From NCBI RefSeq assembly GCF_900111805.1, contig NZ_FOJN01000011.1, positions 62,001 through 126,000 on the forward strand: 64,000 nucleotides of DNA, read 5' to 3'. The DNA is from Rhodococcoides kroppenstedtii. Its GTDB lineage: Bacteria; Actinomycetota; Actinomycetes; Mycobacteriales; Mycobacteriaceae. Each line of letters opens with the position of its first letter. Position 1 is the stretch's first letter. Below the pieces are notes generated by a model, which was given only the letters and a program-made list of their open reading frames with translations, was not told the DNA's origin and made no database searches. This document shows, piece by piece, positions 35,119 to 42,504 of this stretch. Made by a program: the position numbers and the translations under genes.

Positions 35119-36216
35119 ATGGAGAACCCGGCGGCACCGACGGTCTCGGTCGAGTTCGTTCGTATCCCCGTGCTGCTGGCCGGCGAGACGGGCGTGGACC
35201 TGTCGTCGTGCCTGCGCGCCGCCGACATCGATCCTCGGATCCTCGATCGGCCCGACGCCCGGCTGACGGCCGACCAGGTCACGCGGCTCACCCGCGCCCT
35301 GTGGCAGATGACGGGCGACGAGCTGATGGGACTCGGCGCGGAACCCGTGCGCCGCGGCACGTTTCGGGTCATCTGCCTGACCATGATCCATCGGCCCGAC
35401 CTCGGACGGGCACTCGAGCGCATGGCGGACGTCAGCCGCGTGTTCGCCGGTGTTCCCCGATCGGTGCTGCTCCGGGGCGGCGGGCGCGCGCGGCTCGAAC
35501 TGGCGCCGACGCCGCCGATGATCGGGGCGCACCTGTCCCCGGAATCGGCCGCGGCGGCCAGCCGCCTGCAGGCAGAGTTCGTCCTCATCCTCTGGCATCG
35601 CTTCTCGGCGTGGCTGATCGGACGTCGTCTGAAGCTGACCGCGGTGCACCTGCCCTTCCCCGAGCCGGGCTACCCGTCGTGGCGGACGTACGACGACATC
35701 TTCGGCGTCCACGTGACGTTCGGCGCGGAGGTCGGCGCCCTCGAATTCGACGAGGCGGTCCTCGCGTCCCCGCTGGTGCGGAACGAGGCCGATCTGGAGG
35801 ACTACCTCCGAGAGTCGCCGAATCTCCTGTATTCCGAACGGGATTACGGCTCGTCGGCGTCCGCGGTGGTCCGACGCGCCCTCGCCCTCGGGGCGTCGGG
35901 TCGGGCGACGAGCACGGCGGACATCGCCGCGATGCTCTCCATCAGCGTCCCCCACCTGCGGCGGGTCCTGCGTCAGGAAGGCACGTCGCTGGGCCGACTG
36001 CGCGAGGACGTGCTGCGCGACGCCGCGATCGCCGGACTCGAACGCGGGGAGACCGCCGAGGAGCTCTCGGCGCGGCTCGGCTTCTCGGAACCGAGCGCCT
36101 TCCGCCGCGCGTTCAAGCGGTGGACCGGCCGGACGCCCGGCTCCTACCGGGACGGCGCGAGCGCCGACAGCACGAACTCCGCGGCCTTCTCGCCGATCAG
36201 CACCGACGGGGCGTGA
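35119..36216 (+). CDS. AraC family regulator (arabinose-binding-domain type)
   Basis: A 365-aa regulator. The N-terminal about 210 residues match the Arabinose_bd/OruR-type ligand domain (FRVICLTMIHRPDLGRALERM). The C-terminal AraC helix-turn-helix pair is at about residues 265-346: TADIAAMLSISVPHLRRVLRQEGTS, then SARLGFSEPSAFRRAFKRWTGRTPGSYR. A 19-residue tail after the domain is encoded in the 73-bp overlap with the convergent GMC oxidoreductase gene. It starts 8 bp after dapC but control of dapC is unlikely; the adjacent oxidoreductase is the more plausible target. Confidence 0.83.
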   Translation: MENPAAPTVSVEFVRIPVLLAGETGVDLSSCLRAADIDPRILDRPDARLTADQVTRLTRALWQMTGDELMGLGAEPVRRGTFRVICLTMIHRPDLGRALERMADVSRVFAGVPRSVLLRGGGRARLELAPTPPMIGAHLSPESAAAASRLQAEFVLILWHRFSAWLIGRRLKLTAVHLPFPEPGYPSWRTYDDIFGVHVTFGAEVGALEFDEAVLASPLVRNEADLEDYLRESPNLLYSERDYGSSASAVVRRALALGASGRATSTADIAAMLSISVPHLRRVLRQEGTSLGRLREDVLRDAAIAGLERGETAEELSARLGFSEPSAFRRAFKRWTGRTPGSYRDGASADSTNSAAFSPISTDGA

Positions 36217-37748
36217 GTGTGGCCGCGGATGATCGACGGCATGATCGACGCGTCCGCCACCCGGAGCCCGTCGAGACCGCGCACCCGGAGCTGCGGGTCC
36301 ACGACCGACCGCTCGTCCGTGCCCATCCGGCAGGTGCCGACCGGGTGGTAGAGCGTGTGCGACATCGTCGCCACCGCCAGCTCGACGACCTCCTCGATGC
36401 TCGCGCCCGCCGGCGCGACGGGCCGCACGAGCTCGCCGAGGCGTGACCGCAGGGGCTCGGTGGCCGCGATCTCCGCGCTGCGCAGCAGTCCCGCCGTGAG
36501 CGCGGCATGGTCGGCGCCGTCGGGATCGGAGAGGTAGCGGGGGTCGATCACGGGCTTGTCCGCGGGATCGGCGGATCGCAGCGAGATCGTGCCCGTGCTC
36601 TTCGGCTTGAGCAGGATCGCGCCGAGAATCGCGGCGTGGGCGGTGGCGGGCACGAGGCCCTCGTCGAAGAACGGGGCCGGCGCGAACAGCAGTTCCAGGT
36701 CCGGCAGGTCCAGTCCGTCGTGGCTGCGGACGAAGCCGTAGGCCTCGGCGACGTTCGAGGTGAGCATGCCGCGCCGCCGCACCAGGTAGTTCACCAGCGA
36801 CGGCACCTTCTCCGCGGCGAACAACGTGTCCGACTGCACCCCGTACCCGAGAGCCGAGACGAGGTGGTCGAGCAGGTTCTCCCCCACCTCGGGCACGTCG
36901 CGCACTACCTCGATGCCGTGCTCGCGCAGGTGTGCCGCCGCGCCGACGCCGGAGAGCATGAGCAGCTGGGGAGTGTTGACCGCGCCGCCGGAGAGGATCA
37001 CCTCGCGCCGGGCGCGAACCACCTGACGTCGCCCGTCGCGCTCGTACTCCACCCCGACGGCGCGTGTCCCGTCGAAGACGACGCGAGTCACCAGGGCCTC
37101 GGTGATCACGTCGAGGTTCGGCCGCGACGACGCCGGGCGCAGGTAGGCGTCGGCGCAGCTGAAACGGGCGCCGCGCTTCTGCGTCACCATGGTCTGCGTC
37201 ATGCCCTTGGGTGTCGGGAGGTTGGCGCGCTCGGTGGACAGACCGTGCGCGGACGCCGCCTCGAGGTACGCCGCCGTGATCGATCGCGGGCTGCGCTGGG
37301 CGGACACGCGCAGCGGACCGCCGCGCCCCTCGTCGTTCTCGGTCGCCCCCTCGATGTCCTCGATGCGGCGGAAGACCTCGACCGCCGACTCGAACGACCA
37401 GTCCGCGCCGGCCGCCTCGGCCCACTCGTCGTAGTCCGCGGCGAACCCGCGCACCCACATCATGGCGTTCAGCGAGGACGATCCACCCAGCATCTTCCCG
37501 CGTGGCCAGAAGATGCTGCGGCCGGCGAGTCCGGGCTGCGGTTCGGTGTCGTAGTTCCAGTCCAGCTCGGACCGGAACAGTTTCGAGAAGCCCGCGGGAA
37601 TGTGGACGAACTTGTTCTTGTCCTCCGGCCCCGCCTCGAGCACGACCACGTCGATGTCCGAGGCTGCACTGAGCCGGTTCGCCAGCACGCAGCCCGCGGA
37701 TCCGGCACCGACGACGACGTAGTCCGCGATGCGGGTGGTGTCCACCAT
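36144..37748 (-). CDS. GMC family FAD oxidoreductase (alcohol/choline dehydrogenase type)
   Basis: A 534-aa flavoprotein. The FAD-binding motif is VVGAGSAGCVLANRL (about residues 12-26); GMC signature 1 is PRGKMLGGSSSLNAMMWVRG (about 83-102), signature 2 GGAVNTPQLLMLSGVG, and the C-terminal catalytic region has LYHPVGTCRMG (His) and a later His/Asn position as HTHAPSVLIGEKAAEF. The open frame runs further upstream, but the ATG at 37748 gives the right N-terminus. Likely substrate is a primary alcohol (AlkJ-like) or choline. It overlaps araC by 73 bp and is divergent from alkB. Confidence 0.88.
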   Translation of the reverse strand: MVDTTRIADYVVVGAGSAGCVLANRLSAASDIDVVVLEAGPEDKNKFVHIPAGFSKLFRSELDWNYDTEPQPGLAGRSIFWPRGKMLGGSSSLNAMMWVRGFAADYDEWAEAAGADWSFESAVEVFRRIEDIEGATENDEGRGGPLRVSAQRSPRSITAAYLEAASAHGLSTERANLPTPKGMTQTMVTQKRGARFSCADAYLRPASSRPNLDVITEALVTRVVFDGTRAVGVEYERDGRRQVVRARREVILSGGAVNTPQLLMLSGVGAAAHLREHGIEVVRDVPEVGENLLDHLVSALGYGVQSDTLFAAEKVPSLVNYLVRRRGMLTSNVAEAYGFVRSHDGLDLPDLELLFAPAPFFDEGLVPATAHAAILGAILLKPKSTGTISLRSADPADKPVIDPRYLSDPDGADHAALTAGLLRSAEIAATEPLRSRLGELVRPVAPAGASIEEVVELAVATMSHTLYHPVGTCRMGTDERSVVDPQLRVRGLDGLRVADASIMPSIIRGHTHAPSVLIGEKAAEFVLSALAPSR

Positions 37749-37798
37749 GGGTCGAGTCTGCACTCCGCGTCCCGTCCCGGTACCCGGAATCGCGCGAT

Positions 37799-37814
37799 CC
37801 GAACATTCGTTCGA
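37799..37814. promoter_or_regulatory. LexA SOS box upstream of alkB
   Basis: CCGAACATTCGTTCGA matches the actinobacterial LexA box TCGAAC-N4-GTTCGA at 15 of 16 informative/spacer positions (first base differs). It overlaps the -35 region of a TATCAT -10 (37824-37829) that lies 7 nt before the alkB ATG, an ideal position for repression. Confidence 0.7.
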
Positions 37815-37836
37815 TCGAGCGCGTATCATCGGTCGC

Positions 37837-38466
37837 ATGACGTACGCACTGCAGGCGTCGCTGTTCGACGACGCCGCCGCGGGCCCGTCGCTCGCGGCCC
37901 TCGCCGGCGCCCGGCGCACGCACCTCGGCGACGGCGCCTGGATCGACCTGCTCCCCGGGTGGATGAGCGGGTCCGACGCGGTGTTCGACGCACTGGTGGC
38001 CGACGTGCCGTGGCGCACGGAGCGACGGCCGATGTACGACCGGGTGGTGGACGTGCCGCGGCTCGTCTCGTTCTTCCCCGACCCGGACCGGCTTCCCCAC
38101 CCCGCGCTGACGGACGCACGCGCGGCCCTCGACCGGCACTACCGTGCCGAACTCGGGGAGGACTTCGCGACGGCGGGACTGTGCTTCTACCGCGACGGCC
38201 GGGACAGCGTGGCCTGGCACGGTGACGACGTCGGCCGCGGCGCGACCGAGGACACGATGGTGGCGATCCTCTCGCTCGGCGCGGCGCGATCCCTGCTGCT
38301 GCGACCGCGCGGCGGCGGGCCGTCCCGGCGGGCCACGCTGGGCCACGGCGACCTGGTGGTGATGGGCGGCTCCTGCCAACGCACGTGGGAGCACTGCATC
38401 CCCAAGTCCACCAGGCCCACCGGCCCGCGGATCAGCGTGCAGTTCCGTCCGCACGGCGTGCGCTGA
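37837..38466 (+). CDS. alkB: AlkB-type 2OG-Fe(II) DNA dioxygenase
   Basis: A 209-aa alpha-ketoglutarate-dependent dioxygenase that removes alkyl groups from DNA or RNA bases. The iron ligands are H and D in WHGDDVG (about residues 128-134) and the H of RTWEHCIPK (about 184-192); the 2OG-binding Arg is in GPRISVQFRPH. It starts leaderless 7 nt after TATCAT, with a LexA-type SOS box over the promoter. The 3' end overlaps the convergent DAHP synthase gene by 35 bp. Substrate range (DNA versus tRNA) is unknown. Confidence 0.88.
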   Translation: MTYALQASLFDDAAAGPSLAALAGARRTHLGDGAWIDLLPGWMSGSDAVFDALVADVPWRTERRPMYDRVVDVPRLVSFFPDPDRLPHPALTDARAALDRHYRAELGEDFATAGLCFYRDGRDSVAWHGDDVGRGATEDTMVAILSLGAARSLLLRPRGGGPSRRATLGHGDLVVMGGSCQRTWEHCIPKSTRPTGPRISVQFRPHGVR

Positions 38467-39505
38467 CGGCATCCGCCAGCATCCGCAACGCGTCCTCGGT
38501 GGCCGCCCAGCCGAGGCAGGCGTCCGTGATCGACTGTCCGCGAACGAGAGTCGACACGTCCGCGGCCAGGTCCTGACGGCCCTCGACCAGGAAACTCTCG
38601 ATCATGACCCCCGCGACGAAGCGATCGCCGGCAGCGAGACGACGCGCGACGTCGCCGAGCACGTCCGTCTGGCGGCGGTGGTCCTTGGCACTGTTGCCGT
38701 GACTGGCGTCGATCACCACGCGCGGACGGCGTCCTGCGGACATGAGCCTGCGGGCGGCGTCGTCGACCGAGGCGGCGTCGTAGTTCGGGCCGGAGGCACC
38801 GCCGCGCAGGATCACGTGGGCGTCGTCGTTGCCCTCCGTCGCGACGACGGCGAGTCGGCCGTCGTCGTCGACGCCCGGATGGACGTGCGGAGCCGCCGCC
38901 GACCGGACGCCGTCGACGGCCACCTGGACGTCGCCGTCGGTGGCGTTCTTGATTCCGACGGGGAGAGGGAGCCCGCTCACCATCTGGCGATGAATCTGAC
39001 TCGCCGCGGTGCGGGCACCGATCGCGCCGTAGGCCACGAGGTCGGCCAGGTGCGGGGCGAGTGTCGGGTCGAGGAACTCGGTGGCCACCGGCAGTCCTCG
39101 CTCGACCACGTCGGCGAACACCCCACGGGCCGTGGCCAATCCGGCCCCGAGATCGTGCGATCCGTCGAGGCGAGGATCGGACAGCAGACCCTTCCAGCCC
39201 ACCGTGGTGCGAGGTTTCTCGACATAGACGCGCATCGCGACCACCAGCCGGTCGCCGAGCGTCGTCGCGATCGGCGCGAGGCGGTCGGCGTATTCGAGGG
39301 CGGCGGGGACGTCGTGCACGGAGCACGGACCGACCACGACCGCGAGGCGGTCGTCGTCCCCGCGCAGGGTCCGACGCAGGGCGGATCGTGAGTCGTCGAC
39401 CCGGGCGGCCGCGGCCGCCGACAGCGGGACGGCACGACGCAGGTCGCGCGGAGAGGGCAAGGGCACGGCGGCCAGGCGCGGAGCCTGGTCGAGCAGAACG
39501 GTCAC
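38432..39505 (-). CDS. 3-deoxy-7-phosphoheptulonate (DAHP) synthase, type I
   Basis: A 357-aa AroF/AroG/AroH-type enzyme condensing PEP and erythrose 4-phosphate, the first step of aromatic amino-acid synthesis. Motifs: VVVGPCSVHD (about residues 58-67), RVYVEKPRTTVGWKGL, ARTAASQIHRQMVSGLPLPVG and VIDASHGNSAKDH (His, metal). The GTG at 39505 has GAGGA 7 nt upstream and removes a 14-residue extension with no ribosome site. Upstream is a 22-codon leader peptide with Tyr-Phe-Trp-Phe and alternative hairpins, so expression is probably controlled by aromatic amino-acid supply. Many actinobacteria have a separate type II enzyme as well. Confidence 0.92.
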   Translation of the reverse strand: MTVLLDQAPRLAAVPLPSPRDLRRAVPLSAAAAARVDDSRSALRRTLRGDDDRLAVVVGPCSVHDVPAALEYADRLAPIATTLGDRLVVAMRVYVEKPRTTVGWKGLLSDPRLDGSHDLGAGLATARGVFADVVERGLPVATEFLDPTLAPHLADLVAYGAIGARTAASQIHRQMVSGLPLPVGIKNATDGDVQVAVDGVRSAAAPHVHPGVDDDGRLAVVATEGNDDAHVILRGGASGPNYDAASVDDAARRLMSAGRRPRVVIDASHGNSAKDHRRQTDVLGDVARRLAAGDRFVAGVMIESFLVEGRQDLAADVSTLVRGQSITDACLGWAATEDALRMLADAVSARRADGTAR

Positions 39506-39535
39506 GGTGGAATCCTCAGGGAAAGGACCGGACAC

Positions 39536-39580
39536 GAACCGGATCACACACGCCGAGCGCGAGCCGGTTCAGCCGGCTCG
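39536..39580 (-). promoter_or_regulatory. Candidate attenuator: mutually exclusive hairpins
   Basis: In the RNA (minus strand) segment A CGAGCCGG (39580-39573) pairs with segment B CCGGCTCG (39567-39560), loop CUGAA. Segment B', GAACCGG (39570-39564), instead pairs perfectly with segment C CCGGTTC (39542-39536). A-B and B'-C cannot coexist. They lie between the leader-peptide stop and the DAHP synthase ribosome site. Neither stem has a U-run, so control may be Rho-type or translational. Confidence 0.6.
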
Positions 39581-39595
39581 TCGGGTGGGAAGGGG

Positions 39596-39664
39596 TCAGC
39601 GCAGCAGTTCGCCGACCGTGCCCCCGAGGGCCGGCCTGTCGAACCAAAAATATGCGCGCTGCAC
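39596..39664 (-). CDS. Aromatic leader peptide (Tyr-Phe-Trp-Phe)
   Basis: A 22-codon ORF with GTG start and TGA stop, encoding VQRAYFWFDRP...ELLR. Four consecutive aromatic codons (TAT TTT TGG TTC) sit at codons 5-8; TAT and TTT are rare in a genome of this GC content. A TACTGT -10 (39677-39672, minus) ends 7 nt before the GTG, so the leader would be translated from a leaderless mRNA. The ORF ends 90 nt before the DAHP synthase start, with alternative hairpins between. Too short for ordinary gene finders; role as a ribosome-stalling sensor is inferred. Confidence 0.75.
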   Translation of the reverse strand: MQRAYFWFDRPALGGTVGELLR

Positions 39665-39706
39665 GGAAGGGACAGTACACGACGGGCCGCGTGGGAGGAT
39701 CGGTCG

Positions 39707-40501
39707 ATGACGGCCTCGGGCACCTCCTCGCTTTCCCGCATGCAACGCAGCACGGCGTTCGAGCGCGCGGCCCGCGCCGGTCACGCCGTGAGCGGCGTCC
39801 TTCATCTGCTCATCGGGTGGATCACGATCCGCCTGGCGTTCGGACAGGGTGGCAACGCCGACCAGTCCGGGGCGTTGGCGGAGCTCGCGTCGAAACCCGG
39901 TGGGCGGGTGGCCCTCTGGGTTGCCGTCGTCGCCTTCGTGGCGTTGGCGCTGTGGCGCGTGACCGAGGCGGTGGTCGGCAAGAAGCGCGAATCGGGGTCG
40001 GACACGGGCGATCGCCTGAAGGCGGCGGCACTGGCCGTCGTCTACCTGGCGTTCGCGTGGTCCGCGTTCGGGTTCGCGCGCGGATCGGGTCGATCGAGCG
40101 GGGAACAGAACGCGGGCATCACAGCTCGCCTGATGCAGTCGACCCCCGGCAAGGGCGTCCTGCTGATCGCCGCCGCCGTGATCGTGGGGGTGGGCGTCTA
40201 CCACGTCTACAAGGGGGTCTCGACGAATTTCCGGGACGACCTCGACGGGTCCGTCGGGCGCGGCGTGACGTGGCTCGGCATCGCCGGATACACCGCGAAG
40301 GGGATCGCCCTCGCCGGGGCCGGTCTGCTGGTCGCCGTCTCGGTCTTCACCGCGGATCCGAGCAAGGCCACCGGCCTCGACGGCGCGGTGAAGACTCTCG
40401 GCGCGCAGCCCTACGGACAGGTGCTCCTGGTGCTCGCCGGACTCGGCATCGGCTTGTACGGGATCTACGCCTTCGTGCTCGCGCGGCGCGCCACGATGTG
40501 A
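39707..40501 (+). CDS. DUF1206 membrane protein
   Basis: A 264-aa membrane protein with six helices in three DUF1206 repeats: AARAGHAVSGVLHLLIGWIT...VAFVALALWRVTEA, DRLKAAALAVVYLAFAWSAF...GVGVYHVYKG and TWLGIAGYTAKGIALAGAGL...GIGLYGIYAFV. Each repeat pairs an Ala/Arg-Gly-Tyr/His helix start with a later Tyr-rich helix. GGGAGG precedes the ATG. It is divergent from the aromatic leader/DAHP synthase unit across about 42 bp. Function unknown. Confidence 0.85.
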   Translation: MTASGTSSLSRMQRSTAFERAARAGHAVSGVLHLLIGWITIRLAFGQGGNADQSGALAELASKPGGRVALWVAVVAFVALALWRVTEAVVGKKRESGSDTGDRLKAAALAVVYLAFAWSAFGFARGSGRSSGEQNAGITARLMQSTPGKGVLLIAAAVIVGVGVYHVYKGVSTNFRDDLDGSVGRGVTWLGIAGYTAKGIALAGAGLLVAVSVFTADPSKATGLDGAVKTLGAQPYGQVLLVLAGLGIGLYGIYAFVLARRATM

Positions 40502-40529
40502 CCCGTCGGGCGTCGGAGACGTAGATCGG

Positions 40530-40550
40530 TTGTGCACAACTGAATTGTGC
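40530..40550. promoter_or_regulatory. OhrR-type operator
   Basis: Two overlapping palindromes, TTGTGCACAA (40530-40539) and GCACAA-CTGAA-TTGTGC (40534-40550), end 2 nt before the TACCTT -10 (40553-40558) of ohrR. Position and AT-rich palindromic form fit autorepression by OhrR. Confidence 0.65.
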
Positions 40551-40564
40551 GCTACCTTCATGGA

Positions 40565-41050
40565 GTGACCGACGCCCTCGCCCTCGACGCGCAGCTCTGC
40601 TTCGCGCTGTACTCGGCATCACGGGCGACCACGGCGGCCTACCGGCCGCTTCTCGAACCGATGGGCCTGACCTACCCGCAGTACGTGGTGATGCTCGCGC
40701 TGTGGGAGCACGACGGCGCCTCGGTCCGGGAGCTCGGCGACCGCCTGGCCCTCGACTCCGGCACCCTCTCGCCGCTGCTCAAGCGCATCGAGAGCCTCGG
40801 GTTGGTCACCCGTCGACGCGACAGCGCCGACGAACGGCGCGTCGGCATCCACCTCACCGACGCGGGACGGGCGCTGCGCGAGCAGGCGCTGCCCGTCCCC
40901 GAGTGCATCGCCCGGCAGTCCGGCCTCACCGCCGAGGAGGGCGCGCAGTTCGTCCACCTGCTCCGGCGCGTGGCGACGTCGTTACGCGCGCAACCCGACA
41001 ACACCCACCCCGACAACGCTCACCCCGACACGACGGAGGAACCCCGATGA
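40565..41050 (+). CDS. ohrR: Organic hydroperoxide-sensing MarR regulator OhrR
   Basis: A 161-aa MarR-family repressor. The N-terminal ALDAQLCFALYSASRA carries the peroxide-sensing Cys (about residue 10), followed by YPQYVVMLALWEHDGASVRELGDRL and the winged helix GTLSPLLKRIESLGLVTRRRD..DERRVGIHLT. The GTG at 40565 is preferred over GTG 40547 because the TACCTT -10 ends 6 nt before it, giving a leaderless mRNA, and 40547 lies within the operator. Its stop overlaps the ohr start codon (ATGA), the classic ohrR-ohr operon. Confidence 0.9.
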   Translation: MTDALALDAQLCFALYSASRATTAAYRPLLEPMGLTYPQYVVMLALWEHDGASVRELGDRLALDSGTLSPLLKRIESLGLVTRRRDSADERRVGIHLTDAGRALREQALPVPECIARQSGLTAEEGAQFVHLLRRVATSLRAQPDNTHPDNAHPDTTEEPR

Positions 41051-41469
41051 AGACGCTCTACACCGCAGAGGCCCTGGCCACCGGCGACGGCCGCAACGGA
41101 CACGGCCGCACCACCGACGGTCGCATCGACGTCGACCTCGCCACCCCGAAGGAACTCGGCGGCGCCGGCAACGGCACCAACCCCGAGCAGCTCTTCGCCG
41201 TCGGCTACGCCGCGTGCTTCCACTCGGCGCTCCGACTGGTGGCCGGGCAGCAGAAGGCCGACGTCAGCGATTCCTCCGTGGGCGCGAAGGTGAACATCGG
41301 CCCGACCGACGCAGGCGGCTTCCAGCTCTCCGTCGAGCTCGAGGTGACACTGCCGAACCTCGACCACGACACCGCGCAGGCGATCGCCGACAAGGCGCAC
41401 GAGGTGTGCCCCTACAGCAACGCGACCCGCGGCAACATCGACGTGACGGTCACCGTCACCGACGACTGA
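41047..41469 (+). CDS. ohr: Organic hydroperoxide resistance protein
   Basis: A 140-aa OsmC/Ohr-fold thiol peroxidase that reduces organic hydroperoxides. The two catalytic cysteines are in GYAACFHSAL (about residue 60) and EVCPYSNATRGN (about residue 120); the conserved Arg/Glu context and NPEQLFAVGYAACF support Ohr rather than OsmC. It is coupled to ohrR. A 15-bp direct repeat duplicates the last codons and stop region (41453-41467 and 41474-41488), leaving a second VTDD-stop just after the true stop. Confidence 0.95.
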   Translation: MKTLYTAEALATGDGRNGHGRTTDGRIDVDLATPKELGGAGNGTNPEQLFAVGYAACFHSALRLVAGQQKADVSDSSVGAKVNIGPTDAGGFQLSVELEVTLPNLDHDTAQAIADKAHEVCPYSNATRGNIDVTVTVTDD

Positions 41470-41486
41470 GACGCCGTCACCGACGA

Positions 41487-42368
41487 CTAGAAGGTGTAGG
41501 TCACGCCCGTGAGCTTCTCGGACCTCTCCCAGAGCTCACGGGCGGTCCGCTCGTCGCGGGACGCCTTGTTGGACCCGACTTTCTTCGGGTGCCCGGCGAC
41601 CTCGAACAGTCCGTCCGGCCCGTAGTACCCGCCCGGCGTCACCGAGGGGTCCGTGGCCGCGAACAGCGCCGGCAGCGATCCCATGTACGCGCTCTGCGCG
41701 AAGAGCTTGTCGCTGATGTTCGAGAAGAAGTCCTGATACGACTCGGTCCGGCCGGTCAGCTCGGTCTTGGAGTACCCGGGGTGCGAGGCCACCGCGGTGA
41801 TCGACGATCCGGCCGCGCGCAGGCGACGGTCCAGCTCGTACGTGAAGAGCAGGTTGGCCAGTTTGGACTGCCCGTAGGCCGCCCAGCGGCTGTACTTCCG
41901 GTGCTCGAAGTTCAGGTCGTCGAGCTTCAGGCCGGGGATCTGGTGGGCGAAGCTGCTCATGGTGACCACGCGATCCTTCACGCGATCGAGCAGCAGGCCC
42001 GTGAGGGCGAAGTGACCCAGGTGGTTCGTGCCGAACTGCATCTCGAACCCGTCGGCCGTCCGCCCGAACGGCACGGCCATGATGCCCGCGTTGTTGATCA
42101 GCACGTCCACCTCGCCGGTGTTCTCCGCGAACTCGCGGACCGACGCGAGGTCCGCCAGATCGAGGCGACGCACCTGCGCACGGTCCCCGATCTCGGCGGC
42201 CACCGGCTCGGCCTTGGCGACCGTCCGGCACGCCAGGATCACCGTCGCGCCGGCGCGGCCGAGTGCCTTGGCCGCCTCCGCTCCCAGTCCCGAATTGGCC
42301 CCCGTGACGAGGAACGTCCGCCCCTTCTGGTTCGGAATGTCCGTCTCGACCCACTTGTGTTTCGCCAC
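41487..42368 (-). CDS. Short-chain dehydrogenase/reductase
   Basis: A 293-aa classical-type SDR of the retinol-dehydrogenase/protochlorophyllide-reductase-like group. The cofactor motif is VTGANSGLGAEAAKAL (about residues 21-36), NNAG occurs in DVLINNAGIM, and the catalytic set is S (MSSFAHQ) and YGQSK (YxxxK, about residues 169-173). A GGGGGA ribosome site precedes the GTG at 42368. It is convergent with ohr, with only 17 bp between stops. Substrate unknown. Confidence 0.87.
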   Translation of the reverse strand: MAKHKWVETDIPNQKGRTFLVTGANSGLGAEAAKALGRAGATVILACRTVAKAEPVAAEIGDRAQVRRLDLADLASVREFAENTGEVDVLINNAGIMAVPFGRTADGFEMQFGTNHLGHFALTGLLLDRVKDRVVTMSSFAHQIPGLKLDDLNFEHRKYSRWAAYGQSKLANLLFTYELDRRLRAAGSSITAVASHPGYSKTELTGRTESYQDFFSNISDKLFAQSAYMGSLPALFAATDPSVTPGGYYGPDGLFEVAGHPKKVGSNKASRDERTARELWERSEKLTGVTYTF

Positions 42369-42504
42369 CGCGTCCCCCTGATCGTCGGTATCGCACCGCA
42401 GCAACGCTGCCGCGGGCGGTCTCGACCCTACCCGGGGAGGCCGCTGTTCGGGGCGGACCTGCCCGACCCACGGCATCGGGGCAGCGCGCGCCTAGGGTCG
42501 TCGA

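Noticed and set aside
34729-38472. A 1247-codon open frame on the minus strand
   Set aside because: It runs opposite or out of frame to dapC, araC and alkB and only in part coincides with the GMC oxidoreductase frame region; its translation is Arg/Ala/Gly-rich low complexity, typical of a shadow frame in high-GC DNA.
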